Shown piece by piece: positions 27,036 through 37,286 of a stretch of 64,000 bases of DNA (positions are counted from its first letter, which is position 1; each line of letters begins with the position of its first letter). Below the pieces are notes generated by a model. It did no database searches, had not been told where the DNA came from, and saw nothing but the letters and a program-made list of their open reading frames with translations. Location of the stretch: positions 3,656,074 through 3,720,073 of the forward strand of contig NZ_CP010029.1 in assembly GCF_001656035.1 (NCBI RefSeq), given 5' to 3'. This stretch comes from Yersinia entomophaga (lineage in GTDB: Bacteria > Pseudomonadota > Gammaproteobacteria > Enterobacterales > Enterobacteriaceae). The translations under genes and the position numbers were made by a program.

Positions 27036-29183
27036 TTAAGACGCGTCGGCCTGAGCAGACTGAATAGCAGTCAGAGCGACGGTGTAAACGATATCGTCTA
27101 CCAGTGCGCCACGGGACAAATCGTTAACCGGCTTGCGCATACCTTGCAGCATTGGCCCGATAGAGACCAGATCTGCTGAACGCTGTACCGCTTTGTAGGT
27201 GGTGTTACCGGTGTTCAGATCTGGGAAGATGAACACGGTAGCCTGACCTGCAACCGGAGAGTTAGGCGCTTTGGATTTCGCTACGTCAGCCATGATTGCC
27301 GCATCGTACTGCAACGGACCATCGATGATCAGATCTGGGCGTTTTTCCTGTGCCAGACGGGTCGCTTCACGCACTTTCTCAACGTCACTACCTGCGCCGG
27401 AATTACCGGTTGAGTAGGAAATCATCGCAACGCGTGGTTCGATACCGAAAGCGGCCGCCGAATCAGCAGATTGAATTGCGATTTCAGACAGCTGCTCTGC
27501 GGTTGGATCCGGGTTGATTGCGCAGTCACCGTAAACCAGAACCTGGTCAGGCAGCAGCATAAAGAACACGGAAGAAACCAGCGAGCTGCCCGGTGCAGTT
27601 TTGATCAACTGTAGCGGTGGACGAATAGTGTTCGCAGTGGTGTGAACCGCACCGGAAACCAGACCGTCAACTTCGCCTTGTTCCAGCATCAGCGTACCCA
27701 GAACCACGTTGTCTTCCAACTGTTCGCGGGCAACGACTTCGGTCATGCCTTTGCTCTTACGCAGTTCTACTAAACGTGGAACATAACGTTCGCGTACGGC
27801 AACCGGATCAACAATCTCGATACCTTTACCCAGTTCAACGCCTTGAGCGGCAGCCACTCGACGTATTTCGTCCGGGTTACCTAACAGCACGCACTCGGCA
27901 ATGCCGCGTTCAGCACAGATTGCAGCCGCTTTTACGGTGCGTGGCTCGTCGCCTTCAGGCAGAACGATGCGTTTGCCGGCTTTACGTGCCAGTTCGGTCA
28001 GCTCGTAACGGAATGCCGGTGGAGACAGACGGCGTGAACGCTCGGAGGTGGCGCTCAGTGAGTCGATCCACTCGCTGTTGATATGGCTGGCAACGTAGTT
28101 TTGCAGCTTTTCAACGCGCTCATGGTCGTCCGCAGGCACTTCCAAATTGAAGCTTTGCAGGCTCAGAGAGGTCTGCCAGGTGTTAGTGTCAACCATAAAT
28201 ACTGGCAGGCCAGTCTGGAAGGCACGTTCACACAGCTGTTTGATTGGCTCGTCGATAGCGTAGCCACCGGTCAGCAGAATTGCGCCGATTTCAACACCAT
28301 TCATCGCCGCCAGACAGGCTGAAACTAATACGTCTGGGCGGTCTGCGGAGGTGACCAGCAGAGAACCCGGACGGAAATGCTCCAGCATGTGAGGAATGCT
28401 GCGCGCACAGAAAGTCACGGATTTAACGCGGCGGGTATTGATGTCGCCTTCGTTGATAATACGTGCGTTCAGGTGTTTGCACATGTCGATTGCGCGGGTA
28501 GCAATCAGCTCGAAGCTCCATGGCACGCAGCCCAGAACTGGCAGCGGGCTGTTGGCAAACAGCTGAGTCGGATCGACTTTCGCTACGCTGGCCTTGGTGG
28601 AATCATCAAAGATTTCAGACAGGTCAGGGCGAGTACGGCCTTGTTCATCAACCGGGGCATTCAGTTTGTTAATGATAACGCCGGTGATGTTTTTGTTTTT
28701 GCTGCCGCCGAAGCTGGAACGAGCCAGTTCGATACGCTCTTTCAGCTGATCTGGAGAATCGTTACCCAGCGCCAGCACGAACACGATTTCTGCGTTCAGC
28801 GTTTTAGCAATTTCATAGTTCAGCGCGTTGGCAAACTGGTGTTTGCGGGTTGGCACCAAACCTTCAACCAGAACCACTTCGGCATCTTTGGTATTTTCGT
28901 GGTAACGCGCCACGATTTCTTCCATCAACACGTCCTGCTGGTTAGAACTCAGCAGAGTTTCCACGTAGTTCATATTCAGCGGCTCGGCAGCGGTGATGCT
29001 GGAGTTGGCGCGAATGATAGTGGTGGTCTGGTCAGGCGCATCGCCACCGGAACGCGGCTGGGCGATAGGTTTGAACACGCTTAAGCGGACGCCTTTTTGC
29101 TCCATGGAGCGAATGACACCCAGGCTGACGCTGGTCAGACCCACGCTGGTGCCAGTTGGGATCAACATAATTGTACGGGACAC
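27036..29183 (-). CDS. pta: Phosphate acetyltransferase Pta
   Basis: Pta interconverts acetyl-CoA and acetyl phosphate. The 715-residue long form has an N-terminal BioD-like P-loop domain ([15 protein letters not shown]), a central DRTGG domain, and the C-terminal catalytic PTA domain (about 390-715) with [16 protein letters not shown]. It is downstream of ackA, with a 96-bp gap holding a terminator-like hairpin. With AckA it controls acetate overflow and the acetyl-phosphate pool. Confidence 0.98.
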   Translation of the reverse strand: MSRTIMLIPTGTSVGLTSVSLGVIRSMEQKGVRLSVFKPIAQPRSGGDAPDQTTTIIRANSSITAAEPLNMNYVETLLSSNQQDVLMEEIVARYHENTKDAEVVLVEGLVPTRKHQFANALNYEIAKTLNAEIVFVLALGNDSPDQLKERIELARSSFGGSKNKNITGVIINKLNAPVDEQGRTRPDLSEIFDDSTKASVAKVDPTQLFANSPLPVLGCVPWSFELIATRAIDMCKHLNARIINEGDINTRRVKSVTFCARSIPHMLEHFRPGSLLVTSADRPDVLVSACLAAMNGVEIGAILLTGGYAIDEPIKQLCERAFQTGLPVFMVDTNTWQTSLSLQSFNLEVPADDHERVEKLQNYVASHINSEWIDSLSATSERSRRLSPPAFRYELTELARKAGKRIVLPEGDEPRTVKAAAICAERGIAECVLLGNPDEIRRVAAAQGVELGKGIEIVDPVAVRERYVPRLVELRKSKGMTEVVAREQLEDNVVLGTLMLEQGEVDGLVSGAVHTTANTIRPPLQLIKTAPGSSLVSSVFFMLLPDQVLVYGDCAINPDPTAEQLSEIAIQSADSAAAFGIEPRVAMISYSTGNSGAGSDVEKVREATRLAQEKRPDLIIDGPLQYDAAIMADVAKSKAPNSPVAGQATVFIFPDLNTGNTTYKAVQRSADLVSIGPMLQGMRKPVNDLSRGALVDDIVYTVALTAIQSAQADAS

Positions 29184-29243
29184 GGCTAAACCTCTTTACG
29201 GTTGCACTCAGGCGACGGTTCTCGCCTGCTGTCGGGCGAAAAC

Positions 29244-29271
29244 AACACCGCCAGCCTTGGCTGACGGTGTT
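29244..29271 (-). terminator. Hairpin in the ackA-pta gap (partial terminator or attenuator)
   Basis: AACACCG-C-CAGCC (29244-29256) pairs with GGCTG-A-CGGTGTT (29259-29271). On the reverse strand it is followed by GTTTTC. It lies within the operon, so it may reduce pta relative to ackA. Confidence 0.55.
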
Positions 29272-29279
29272 GAGGAGAC

Positions 29280-30482
29280 TTATGCAGTCAGACGGGCTGC
29301 GTCTTGTGCGATAACAAACTCTTCGTTAGTTGGGATTACCATCGCCAGACGGCTGCCATCTTTAGTGATGGTGCCGGATTTACCGAAGCGAGCGGCCAGG
29401 TTACGTTCGTGGTCAATTTCGAAGCCCAGCAGACCCAGTTTATCCAGAGTCAGTTCACGTACCATAGCTGCGTTTTCACCGATACCGCCGGTGAAGATAA
29501 CCGCGTCCAAACGGCCGTCCATCAGTGCAGTGTAAGCACCGATGTATTTGGCCAGGCGGTGGCAGAATACGTCCATCGCGCGCTTAGCGTCAGCTTTGGT
29601 GTCGTAGTTGTCTTCAACGTAACGGCAGTCGCTGGTGACTTCGGTCAGACCCATCAGGCCAGACTCTTTGGTCAGCATTTTGTTGATTTGATCAACGCTC
29701 ATGCCCATTGCATCATGCAGATGGAAGATGATTGCTGGATCGATGTCACCGCTGCGAGTCCCCATGACCAGACCTTCCAGCGGGGTCAGACCCATAGAGG
29801 TATCGACACATTTACCGTTGCGAACTGCGGTAACAGAACCGCCGTTGCCCAGGTGGCAAGTGATCACGTTCAGTTCTTCCATTGGCTTGTTCAGAGCCTT
29901 GGCCGCTTCCTGGCTAACGAAGAAATGGCTAGTACCGTGTGCGCCATAGCGACGGATGCCGTGATCTTTGTACAGGCTGTACGGCAGGGCGTACAGGTAA
30001 GATTCTTCTGGCATGGTCTGATGGAATGCAGTGTCGAATACCGCGACATTTTTATTAGCCAGATTCGGGAAGGATTTCAACGCCTCAGCGATACCGATCA
30101 GGTGCGCTGGGTTATGCAGTGGTGCAAACGGGATCGAATCTTTGATACCCTGAATAACTTCATCGTCAATAATTACTGATGAAGTGAATTTCTCACCGCC
30201 GTGAACGATACGGTGGCCGACAGCAGTCAACTGGGCAGAAAGCTCTGGTTTTTGTGCCAGAATAGTATTAACAATGAAATTCAGTGCTTCGCTGTGCGCT
30301 GCACCAGCACCCAATGCTGCTTCTTGTTTGCCGCCATCCATTTTCCATTTGATGCGGGCTTCTGGAAGATGGAAGCATTCGGCTAAACCAGACAGGTGTT
30401 CTTCACCGTTGGTCGCGTTGATCACGGCGAATTTCAGGGAAGAACTACCGCAGTTAAGAACCAGTACTAGCTTACTCGACAT
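29280..30482 (-). CDS. ackA: Acetate kinase AckA
   Basis: This 400-residue ASKHA-fold kinase converts acetyl phosphate and ADP to acetate and ATP. It carries the family signatures [14 protein letters not shown] at the N-terminus, [17 protein letters not shown], and the nucleotide-binding [14 protein letters not shown]. It is first in the ackA-pta operon, with its promoter in the 371-bp gap shared with yfbV. Confidence 0.98.
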   Translation of the reverse strand: MSSKLVLVLNCGSSSLKFAVINATNGEEHLSGLAECFHLPEARIKWKMDGGKQEAALGAGAAHSEALNFIVNTILAQKPELSAQLTAVGHRIVHGGEKFTSSVIIDDEVIQGIKDSIPFAPLHNPAHLIGIAEALKSFPNLANKNVAVFDTAFHQTMPEESYLYALPYSLYKDHGIRRYGAHGTSHFFVSQEAAKALNKPMEELNVITCHLGNGGSVTAVRNGKCVDTSMGLTPLEGLVMGTRSGDIDPAIIFHLHDAMGMSVDQINKMLTKESGLMGLTEVTSDCRYVEDNYDTKADAKRAMDVFCHRLAKYIGAYTALMDGRLDAVIFTGGIGENAAMVRELTLDKLGLLGFEIDHERNLAARFGKSGTITKDGSRLAMVIPTNEEFVIAQDAARLTA

Positions 30483-30853
30483 GGAAGTACCTATTTATTG
30501 TCGTGTTTGCAATAAACACGTGGTTAATAAAACGTCAATCTGACCACAAGCGTAGCGCATAATGGTGATGACATTAATGATTAACATCATGCGATAAATG
30601 AAAAAGGCATGATGGTGGAAAAATCGCTGATCAAGTGTTTAAAACCTGGTGGTTAAAATGCATCAACGATTTAACAAAAATGATTAATTTGCTGCTAAAA
30701 GTTGACATATTGTGCGTCTTCTTCTAGCGGCCAAAAGGCCGGGCTAGGATACCGATAGCGCGCGCTAAAAACAAAATATATTTAATCCATCCAATTTATC
30801 ATTGGTGGGTTGCAAGAAAATTTTAAATTTTGTCTTTGAAGTTGAGGTGAGCC
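30483..30853. other. Divergent ackA / yfbV control region
   Basis: This 371-bp AT-rich gap holds no gene. A stem-loop CTAGC-GGCC-AAAA-GGCC-GG-GCTAG lies at 30724-30747 and a TTGACA box at 30702-30707 points towards yfbV. GAGGTGAG just before yfbV is its ribosome site. Confidence 0.5.
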
Positions 30854-31309
30854 ATGACATCCAAACCTTCCGATTCCGTTAGCTGGTTTCAGGTCCTCCA
30901 GCGCGGGCAGCACTATATGAAAACCTGGCCATCAGACAAACGTCTGGCGCCGGTGTTCCCAGAAAATCGCGTAGTGAATGCGACGCGCTTCGGTATTCGC
31001 TTTATGCCGCCGCTGGCGATTTTCACGCTGACCTGGCAAATCGCGCTGGGTGGGCAGCTTGGCCCTGCGATTGCTACCGCACTGTTTGCCTGTGGTTTGC
31101 CGCTGCAAGGTTTGTGGTGGCTGGGCAAGCGCTCTATTACGCCGTTGCCGCCGACTTTGTTGCAATGGTTTCACGAAGTGCGCAATAAACTGGCTGACGC
31201 CGGGCAGGCGGTTGCGCCTATAGAGAAAACTCCGACCTATCAGTCGCTGGCTGAATTGCTGAAACGGGCGTTTAAACAGTTGGATAAAACTTTTCTCGAT
31301 GATTTATAA
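30854..31309 (+). CDS. yfbV: UPF0208 membrane protein YfbV
   Basis: This 151-residue protein of the YfbV family has two membrane segments (about 50-68 and 72-92, [17 protein letters not shown] and [18 protein letters not shown]) and conserved N-terminal [17 protein letters not shown]. coli YfbV influences organisation of the Ter macrodomain. It is divergent from ackA, as in E. coli. Confidence 0.93.
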   Translation: MTSKPSDSVSWFQVLQRGQHYMKTWPSDKRLAPVFPENRVVNATRFGIRFMPPLAIFTLTWQIALGGQLGPAIATALFACGLPLQGLWWLGKRSITPLPPTLLQWFHEVRNKLADAGQAVAPIEKTPTYQSLAELLKRAFKQLDKTFLDDL

Positions 31310-31336
31310 CTTTTGCAACGATAACTAAATACAAAT

Positions 31337-31374
31337 CCGAGAGTCGGCAGCGGCTCTCGGTGAATCCTTTCACC
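31337..31374 (+). other. Two overlapping hairpins in the yfbU leader
   Basis: CCGAGAG/CTCTCGG (31337-31343 with 31354-31360) and GGTGAA/TTCACC (31359-31364 with 31369-31374) share the GG at 31359-31360. They could be alternative structures in the yfbU 5' leader. The following bases have no T-run. Confidence 0.35.
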
Positions 31375-31469
31375 AAACCCCCTGTCAAATCAAAGAATGG
31401 CCCGCTAGTAGTACCACTGAAAGATGCGCTATGCGATGATTTCACCATTAACTTGCCTTTCAGGAGATC

Positions 31470-31967
31470 ATGATGGATATGACTAACGCCCAACGGCTGA
31501 TCCTTTCAAACCAATACAAAATGATGACCATGTTAGATCCGGATAACGCCGAGCGTTATCGTCGTCAGCAAACCATTGTCGAGCGCGGCTTTGGTCTGCA
31601 AATGCGCGAGTTGGACCGTGATTTTGGTGAGTTAAGCGAAGAGACCTGCCGCACCATTATTAATATTATGGAGATGCACCACGCGCTACAGGTGTCTTGG
31701 GACAATCTGAAAGATAAGCAAGATCTGGACGGGCGCCGCATCGCTTTCCTCGGTTTCGATGCTGCCACCGAATCCCGCTACCTGAGCTACGTGCGCTTTA
31801 TGGTGAATACCGAAGGGCGTTATACCCATTTCGATTCCGGCACTCACGGTTTCAATGCCCAAACCCCAATGTGGGATAAATATCAGCGCATGCTGTCTAT
31901 CTGGCAGTCTTGCCCGCGTCAATATCATTTGAGCGCGGTTGAGATTTCGCAAATCATTAATGCCTGA
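31470..31967 (+). CDS. yfbU: YfbU family protein
   Basis: This protein has 165 residues (164 from the second ATG, 31473, which matches the E. coli start MEMTNAQ). It is a soluble all-alpha protein of the UPF0304 family, with [20 protein letters not shown] and a highly conserved [20 protein letters not shown] block. E. coli YfbU has been linked to cell death and persistence phenotypes, but its biochemical role is unknown. AGGAG lies just upstream. Confidence 0.95.
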   Translation: MMDMTNAQRLILSNQYKMMTMLDPDNAERYRRQQTIVERGFGLQMRELDRDFGELSEETCRTIINIMEMHHALQVSWDNLKDKQDLDGRRIAFLGFDAATESRYLSYVRFMVNTEGRYTHFDSGTHGFNAQTPMWDKYQRMLSIWQSCPRQYHLSAVEISQIINA

Positions 31968-32002
31968 TTAATCACCCGCAAAGCCGCGACTGATCGAGCG
32001 AG

Positions 32003-32096
32003 ACGAGGGGGAATAGGCCATTGGCTCGGTGGAGGTTTGTCCATTACGGTGCCCATAGGTATATTACCCCCTCGTTGACCCGGCTCTGTGGCCGGG
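32003..32096. repeat. Inverted-repeat structure between yfbU and hxpA
   Basis: ACGAGGGGG (32003-32011) pairs with CCCCCTCGT (32067-32075) around a 55-base interior, directly followed by a second GC hairpin CCCGGC/GCCGGG (32079-32096). There is no coding potential. It could be a folded RNA element or a small mobile repeat; no T-run supports simple termination. Confidence 0.5.
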
Positions 32097-32152
32097 CTTG
32101 CCGTTAAACTCAATAAATAGCCTGATGATTTAGGTTTCAAGAGGATGTGCTT

Positions 32153-32809
32153 GTGGAGTGCAAAGGTTTTCTTTTTGACTTGGATGGAACGCTAGTAGAT
32201 TCATTGCCCGCCGTGGAGCGAGCATGGATTGGCTGGGGAGCCAGGCACGGTATCGAATCATCGGTGGTATTGGACTTTATCCACGGGAAACAGGCTATTA
32301 CCTCCTTGCGCCACTTTATGCCGGGGCAGAGTGATGAGGCTATTCAGGCCGAGTTTCTGACGTTGGAAAAAATCGAGTCGGAAGATACCGAAGGCGTCAC
32401 CGCATTGCCGGGTGCAGTTGCGTTACTGGAGCGTCTGAATCAATTGGACATTCCTTGGGCGATTGTTACCTCGGGTTCCGTGCCCGTTGCGTCCGCCCGT
32501 CGCGCAGCCGCTCATTTACCGTTACCGGAAGTGTTTATCACGGCTGAACTGGTTACTCACGGCAAACCGCAGCCCGATGCCTATCTGCTGGGCGCGCAGC
32601 GTCTGGGGCTGAAACCGGAAGATTGCGTGGTGGTGGAAGACGCGCCCGCGGGGATTCTTTCCGGTCTGGCCGCAGGTTGTAAAGTGATTGCGGTTAACGC
32701 ACCAGCGGACACGCCAAAACGGGATCAGGTTGATTTGATTCTGACCTCCCTTGAGCAAATCGCGATAGAGAAAACGCTCAACGGCGCGGTGATTCAGCGG
32801 GTTAAGTAG
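32153..32809 (+). CDS. hxpA: Hexitol/sugar phosphatase HxpA (HAD superfamily)
   Basis: This protein has 218 residues from the GTG at 32153 (VECKGFLFDLDGTL), 8 bases after AGAGG; another GTG at 32147 is possible. HAD motif I is DLDGT (D9, D11), motif II IVTSGS, motif III lysine in HGKPQP and motif IV VVVEDAPAG. The alpha-helical cap is of C1 type. E. coli YfbT/HxpA dephosphorylates sugar phosphates. A strong terminator follows. Confidence 0.94.
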   Translation: MECKGFLFDLDGTLVDSLPAVERAWIGWGARHGIESSVVLDFIHGKQAITSLRHFMPGQSDEAIQAEFLTLEKIESEDTEGVTALPGAVALLERLNQLDIPWAIVTSGSVPVASARRAAAHLPLPEVFITAELVTHGKPQPDAYLLGAQRLGLKPEDCVVVEDAPAGILSGLAAGCKVIAVNAPADTPKRDQVDLILTSLEQIAIEKTLNGAVIQRVK

Positions 32810-32845
32810 CTTTCCTGCTTATTCATTGAATCTGCGATAAAAACC

Positions 32846-32870
32846 AAGAGCGCCTTAAGGCGCTCTTTTT
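32846..32870. terminator. Bidirectional terminator after hxpA
   Basis: AAGAGCGCC (32846-32854) and GGCGCTCTT (32859-32867) form a perfect 9-bp stem with loop TTAA. A T-run follows on the + strand, and GG then TTTTT follows on the reverse. It separates the convergent hxpA and DUF4239 genes. Confidence 0.9.
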
Positions 32871-32895
32871 ACGTTTACCGAGTCCCAGCTGCGAC

Positions 32896-33669
32896 TTAAC
32901 CGGCTGGAAGGGAAAAACTGGCCGCCAGACTCTCCAGATTTTGCGGTATCACCTTAATCACGCCGCCGCGCGGACTATCTATATCGGCAATCAACATAAA
33001 CGAGAAAGAGATAACCAGCGGTAATATCAACAACATGATTTTTCGCCCTTTGCCGTTTTTAAAACCGTAGCCCACCAACGTGCAGCAGCAGATTGCAATA
33101 ATACTCATCAACATCCATGCCGCCGGAGGAATACGGTTCCACCAAGCCGCTTGAGTGTAACTGGCTGAGTTCAATACATCGTTCATTCCAGCCAGTACCA
33201 GCGCCATCGGTGGCGTTGGCTGTTGCGCCGCAGGTTCAAGCAGCACAGTCCAGAGTTCATCCTGTAGCTGATTGGATTGCTGGTTAATTTCCAGCAGCCT
33301 GGCTTTATCGCGGGTGCGATAAAACAGAATTCGTTGATCTACGTAGCGTATCAGCAGGTCTTTGGTTTTATCTCGCGCGGCGGGCGAGAGCAGGTCGGCA
33401 CGCAGATATTCAGTGCTAATAGCGTTGGCTTCCGCTTCTTCTTGATTTTTACGTAAATCGTAACGGCTGATAGCCATGGAAAAACTGAAGCCGATAATCA
33501 GCCCGAGTAGCGTCAGTGTCGCACCTTGAATAACGGTGAAGTTTTCCTGAGTGTTGCCATCCATGGTCTGTCCGCGACGAAAAAACGCCTGGCCGATAAG
33601 GGCGCAGCCCCACAGCACCAGAAAAGTCAGGAGAAACAGAACCAGCGGATAATTAGTGATATTAAGCAT
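32896..33669 (-). CDS. DUF4239 (bestrophin-like) membrane protein
   Basis: This 257-residue protein has an N-terminal membrane segment (about 8-28), a second (about 48-66, GATLTLLGLIIGFSFSMAISRYDLRK), a soluble helical middle (about 70-175) and two C-terminal segments (about 183-205 and 212-230) followed by IDSPRGG. This is the pattern of the DUF4239 family, whose function is unknown. It is not at this place in E. coli, so it is an insertion between hxpA and yfbS. Confidence 0.8.
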   Translation of the reverse strand: MLNITNYPLVLFLLTFLVLWGCALIGQAFFRRGQTMDGNTQENFTVIQGATLTLLGLIIGFSFSMAISRYDLRKNQEEAEANAISTEYLRADLLSPAARDKTKDLLIRYVDQRILFYRTRDKARLLEINQQSNQLQDELWTVLLEPAAQQPTPPMALVLAGMNDVLNSASYTQAAWWNRIPPAAWMLMSIIAICCCTLVGYGFKNGKGRKIMLLILPLVISFSFMLIADIDSPRGGVIKVIPQNLESLAASFSLPAG

Positions 33670-34033
33670 TTAGCGACCTTGCTCTTAGGGATAATTTCAG
33701 CGGTAACTGTCACGCGGCTGTTATACGGCCGCGTTTACGGAGTCACCCAAATCAGGCGGGTTGCCACCAATCTAGTATAGTCAGATGTTGCCCAAACCAC
33801 CGATATGCTCACCATTAATATGGATATGTATCACTAACGAACAAACGACTCATTTCCGGCGAATAATCAGCAAATCGGCAATGAATTGGATAAAAATACG
33901 CCATAAAAACGGTATAAGACTGATAAGCGACAATTTTTTAATCAATATTGATCGCAGGCAGTTGAACTCGCGGCGTTTAATGCTTTACTGATAACGCCCA
34001 ATCTTTGATTTCCGATTTGCCAGCGAGGCCATT

Positions 34034-35866
34034 TTGAATAGCGAACTATTGTGGGTATTAACTTTACTTCTGATAGCGATAGGACTGTTTACCACTAATA
34101 AATTGAGAATGGACGTGGTGGCGCTGTTGGTGATTATTGCCTTTGTGATGAGCGGCACGCTGACGCTGGCGGAGGCCACCAGTGGTTTTAGCGATCCCAA
34201 CGTGATTTTGATTGCCGCACTTTTCGTGATTGGCGAAGGTTTGGTAAGAACCGGCGTGGCTTATCAGGTGGGGGATTGGTTGGTTAAGGTGGCAGGGCAT
34301 AGCGAAACCAAAATGCTGGCTTTGCTGATGGTTACCGTAGCCGGATTGGGTGCCTTTATGAGTTCCACCGGCGTAGTGGCTATTTTTATTCCGGTGGTGC
34401 TAAGCGTTGCCAGCCGAATGAAAACATCACCCAGTCGTTTAATGATGCCCCTGAGCTTTGCCGGATTAATCAGCGGCATGATGACGCTGGTGGCGACGCC
34501 GCCCAATATGGTGGTGAACAGTGAACTGCTGCGAGAAGGCATTCAGGGTTTCGGGTTTTTCGGCGTCACGCCAATTGGCCTTATTATTCTGCTGTTGGGC
34601 GTAGGCTATATGCTGATTGCCCGCCGCTGGCTAGGCAGCAACGAACCGCGCTCAGATAAGGAAAAGTGGCAACGCCGAACTTTCCGCGATTTAATTCGGG
34701 ATTATCGACTCACTGGCCGCGCGCGTCGTCTGGCAATTCGTCAACGTTCCCCACTGATAGGGCATACGCTGGACGAACTGCATTTACGCGCTCGCTATGG
34801 CGCTAATGTGGTTGGGATTGAGCGCTGGCGGCGTTTTCGCCGGGTGATGGTCAGCGCAACCGGTAACTCCGAACTACGAGAAGGGGACGTATTGTTGATC
34901 GATATGTCCGATTGTGACGTGGATTTACGCGAATTCTGTAGCGATCAATTGCTGGAACCGATGGTGCTGCGGGGGGAATATTTCTCTGAGCAGGCGCGAA
35001 ACGTCGGTATGGCCGAGGTTTCTCTGATTCCTGACTCCACTTTGATCGGGAAAAGCCTACGGGACATGACATTCCGCAGTCGTTATGGCCTGAACGTGGT
35101 GGGAATTCGCCGTCACGGTAAAGCGATGGAAGGAAAGCTGGTGGATGAAAAACTCCAGTTCGGCGATATTTTGCTGGTGATTGGCGACTGGAAACTGATT
35201 CGCCAGCTTCAGTCTCAAACCAAAGATTTTATCGTACTCAGTTTACCGGCAGAAGTGGACGAAGTGGCTCCGGCTTTGTCACAGGCTCCTCACGCGCTGT
35301 TTTGTCTGGCGTTGATGGTCGCGATGATGCTGACCGACGAGGTGCCTAACGTGATTGCCGCGTTGATCGCTTGCCTGCTTATGGGACGTTTTCGTTGTAT
35401 TGATATGGACAGCGCTTATCGCGCGATTCATTGGCCAAGTTTGATTCTGATTATTGGGATGATGCCCTTTGCGCTGGCGCTACAGAAAACCGGTGGGGTA
35501 GACCTTATTGTTCACGGCCTGATGGATGTCGCGGGCGGCGCGGGGCCTCGAGTAATGCTGCTGTGTCTGTTCGTGCTTTGCGCCACGATTGGGTTGTTTA
35601 TCTCTAATACGGCCACGGCGGTATTGATGGCGCCCATTGCCATCGCGGCAGCGAGAGAAATGTCGGTATCACCACTCCCATTCGCCATGATTATCGGTAT
35701 TGCCGCTTCCGCTGCCTTTATGACACCGGTTTCATCGCCGGTCAATACTTTGGTATTAGGCCCTGGTGGTTATAAATTTGGCGATTTTGTACGTATGGGC
35801 GTGCCGTTTACGCTGTTGGTGATGGCCGTTAGCGTGATGGTTGTGCCGCTATTATTTCCATTCTGA
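34034..35866 (+). CDS. yfbS: SLC13/DASS-family permease with two RCK_C domains, YfbS
   Basis: This 610-residue protein has an N-terminal membrane half (about 1-200), a cytoplasmic insert with two TrkA-C/RCK_C domains (about 225-300 and 310-390; [21 protein letters not shown]) and a C-terminal membrane half (about 410-610). Conserved DASS motifs include [10 protein letters not shown] and the [13 protein letters not shown] loop. Substrates of YfbS are unknown; dicarboxylate or sulfate are typical for the family. The start codon is TTG or the close ATG; 34034 is followed by [11 protein letters not shown]. Confidence 0.92.
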   Translation: MNSELLWVLTLLLIAIGLFTTNKLRMDVVALLVIIAFVMSGTLTLAEATSGFSDPNVILIAALFVIGEGLVRTGVAYQVGDWLVKVAGHSETKMLALLMVTVAGLGAFMSSTGVVAIFIPVVLSVASRMKTSPSRLMMPLSFAGLISGMMTLVATPPNMVVNSELLREGIQGFGFFGVTPIGLIILLLGVGYMLIARRWLGSNEPRSDKEKWQRRTFRDLIRDYRLTGRARRLAIRQRSPLIGHTLDELHLRARYGANVVGIERWRRFRRVMVSATGNSELREGDVLLIDMSDCDVDLREFCSDQLLEPMVLRGEYFSEQARNVGMAEVSLIPDSTLIGKSLRDMTFRSRYGLNVVGIRRHGKAMEGKLVDEKLQFGDILLVIGDWKLIRQLQSQTKDFIVLSLPAEVDEVAPALSQAPHALFCLALMVAMMLTDEVPNVIAALIACLLMGRFRCIDMDSAYRAIHWPSLILIIGMMPFALALQKTGGVDLIVHGLMDVAGGAGPRVMLLCLFVLCATIGLFISNTATAVLMAPIAIAAAREMSVSPLPFAMIIGIAASAAFMTPVSSPVNTLVLGPGGYKFGDFVRMGVPFTLLVMAVSVMVVPLLFPF

Positions 35867-35904
35867 TTAGCTTTCGTCCTTGGTGCCAAGAGAGGTTGGT
35901 GGCA

Positions 35905-35942
35905 CTGACGTGAGCCAGCTCATTAGGATGGGTTCACGTCAG
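35905..35942. other. Stem-loop between yfbS and yfbR
   Basis: CTGACGTGA (35905-35913) and TCACGTCAG (35934-35942) form a 9-bp perfect stem between the convergent genes. No T-run is adjacent, so it may act by RNA end protection rather than intrinsic termination. Confidence 0.5.
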
Positions 35943-35955
35943 CGACGGATCGGGA

Positions 35956-36555
35956 TTATTCCAAGGGATCTAGGCTGATTTCATCCAAAGACAGGCTGAA
36001 GCTAGGCACGAAGACTTCCATAAAGTAATCCATTTCCGGGCTTTTACGCAGGTCGAGAGTTTTCTCCAATCGCGTTTTTGCTTGGGTAAACTCGTGATTT
36101 CCCGCCGAAAGCTCTTCCAGACATTTCAGATAGGCGCACAGGGCATCAGCCTGTTTAACCAGCAGTTTCTCATCTTCACTGTAATAGTTTTCATCCAGCA
36201 AGCAGCGGAAATCATGCTGTAATTCGGTGGGTAACATTTCGATCAGTTTCTGCTGTGCCACTTTTTCGATTTTTTTATATTCGTGGGCAATCTGCGGATT
36301 GTAATACTTGATAGGCGTGGGCATATCGCCGGTAATTACTTCGCTGGCGTCGTGGTACATGGCTAACAGCGCGATGCGGTCGGCGTTCAGATTACCGTTG
36401 AATTTACGGTTTTTGATGATTGCCAGCGCATGAGCGACAAAGGCCACTTGCAGGCTATGTTCTGATACATTTTCCGTTCGAACATTACGCATCAGCGGCC
36501 AGCGATTAATCAGTTTCAGGCGGGATAGATGGGCGAAGAAGTGGCTCTGACTCAT
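35956..36555 (-). CDS. yfbR: 5'-deoxynucleotidase YfbR
   Basis: This 199-residue HD-domain phosphohydrolase removes phosphate from 5'-deoxyribonucleoside monophosphates. Metal ligands are all present and at the same numbers as in E. coli: H33, H68-D69 and D137. It contributes to dTMP synthesis from dCMP-derived precursors. It is convergent with yfbS. A degenerate 700-bp stretch lies upstream. Confidence 0.97.
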   Translation of the reverse strand: MSQSHFFAHLSRLKLINRWPLMRNVRTENVSEHSLQVAFVAHALAIIKNRKFNGNLNADRIALLAMYHDASEVITGDMPTPIKYYNPQIAHEYKKIEKVAQQKLIEMLPTELQHDFRCLLDENYYSEDEKLLVKQADALCAYLKCLEELSAGNHEFTQAKTRLEKTLDLRKSPEMDYFMEVFVPSFSLSLDEISLDPLE

Positions 36556-36576
36556 AATTTTCTCTCTTTGTTTTTT

Positions 36577-36969
36577 CTACGACGATAAATCGGTAATCAA
36601 ACAGGGAGTCGGGGTAATTTTAGGTTTATAGCCTAACAGAAGAGGAGGCGGGTTTTGTAATTTCTCATCTGCGATAGCGATGATGTGACCAGATAACCTG
36701 GGTTGGGTTTTGAAAGCCTGACGGTTCAGTTGCTCCCCACTCGCGGAGACGGCGATAAAATGTCTCGAGCTATGCCGTAGCTTTCTGATAATTCGTATCG
36801 GATCAGGTTTGAAAGCCTTATTGTTCGGTTTTTCCCTCACTCGTCGTGGAGGCTTGCGAGCAGGGTTGACAGTCGCCCCAGCTCTGTACTTGGTGCGAAA
36901 GTGGGGTTCTGCGAATTTTCCTCGTACACTTTTCGTCCGGCGAGCCAGCGCTAGATTCAGCTGCGGGCG
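36577..36969 (-). pseudogene. Gene remnant, unknown (possible phage-type Icd/Ash-like tail)
   Basis: A reverse-strand frame stays open for 130 codons after two adjacent stops (36970-36975), but its first possible start is a GTG at 36840. The translation (LALARRTKSVRGKFAEPHFR, then RVREKPNNKAFKPDPIRII) looks protein-like and runs straight across that GTG, so the 5' end appears to be missing. Upstream coding traces continue in another frame. It recalls tails of small phage P4-like Icd/Ash-type ORFs that occur in enterobacteria, but this is from memory and uncertain. Confidence 0.4.
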
Positions 36970-36975
36970 TTATCA

Positions 36976-37258
36976 GGATGCCATGCTTCCTGCCTCTGCG
37001 GCTCAAGGCGCGCTTTGAACAGCTGCCGGCCCACCTCCTGATTGCGCCTTATTAAAATCAAAACCATTTTTATGAATCGCTATTTGCCTTTCACCCTTGA
37101 TAGGGTTTTTGGCCCCAAGCTGGCCCTTTCACAGCACATGTGATCTGCCTAATGAAGAGCGAGTTGCGGCATTCCGCCAGCCGAAGCGATGAGCAAGAGA
37201 ACCGACGCCGTGAGAAGGCGATAGGTACGGAGGTGCGGAGTGTTAAGACGTGGGGAAT
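36976..37258. other. Non-coding part of the yfbR-alaA island
   Basis: No gene could be supported. The segment has GC-rich and AT-rich patches, a short palindrome CCCTTGATAGGG near 37099, and ends at the alaA terminator. Together with the remnant on its left it forms about 700 bp with no counterpart in the conserved gene order. Confidence 0.4.
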
Positions 37259-37279
37259 GGGGGGGCGCGTAGTCCCCCC
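37259..37279 (-). terminator. Hairpin after alaA
   Basis: GGGGGGG (37259-37265) pairs with CCCCCC (37274-37279) 8 bp after the alaA stop, with an 8-base loop. It lacks a strong T-run on the reverse strand. Confidence 0.55.
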
Positions 37280-37286
37280 AAATCAA

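Noticed and set aside
28377..29084. 235-codon + strand frame opposite pta
   Set aside because: Antisense shadow of pta; no start context and no recognisable protein.
29304..30179. 291-codon + strand frame opposite ackA
   Set aside because: It is the antisense shadow of a highly conserved acetate kinase gene; composition-driven open frame with no ribosome site or family.
36809..37018. 69-codon + strand frame in the yfbR-alaA island
   Set aside because: Opposite to the more protein-like remnant frame; not supported by a ribosome site.
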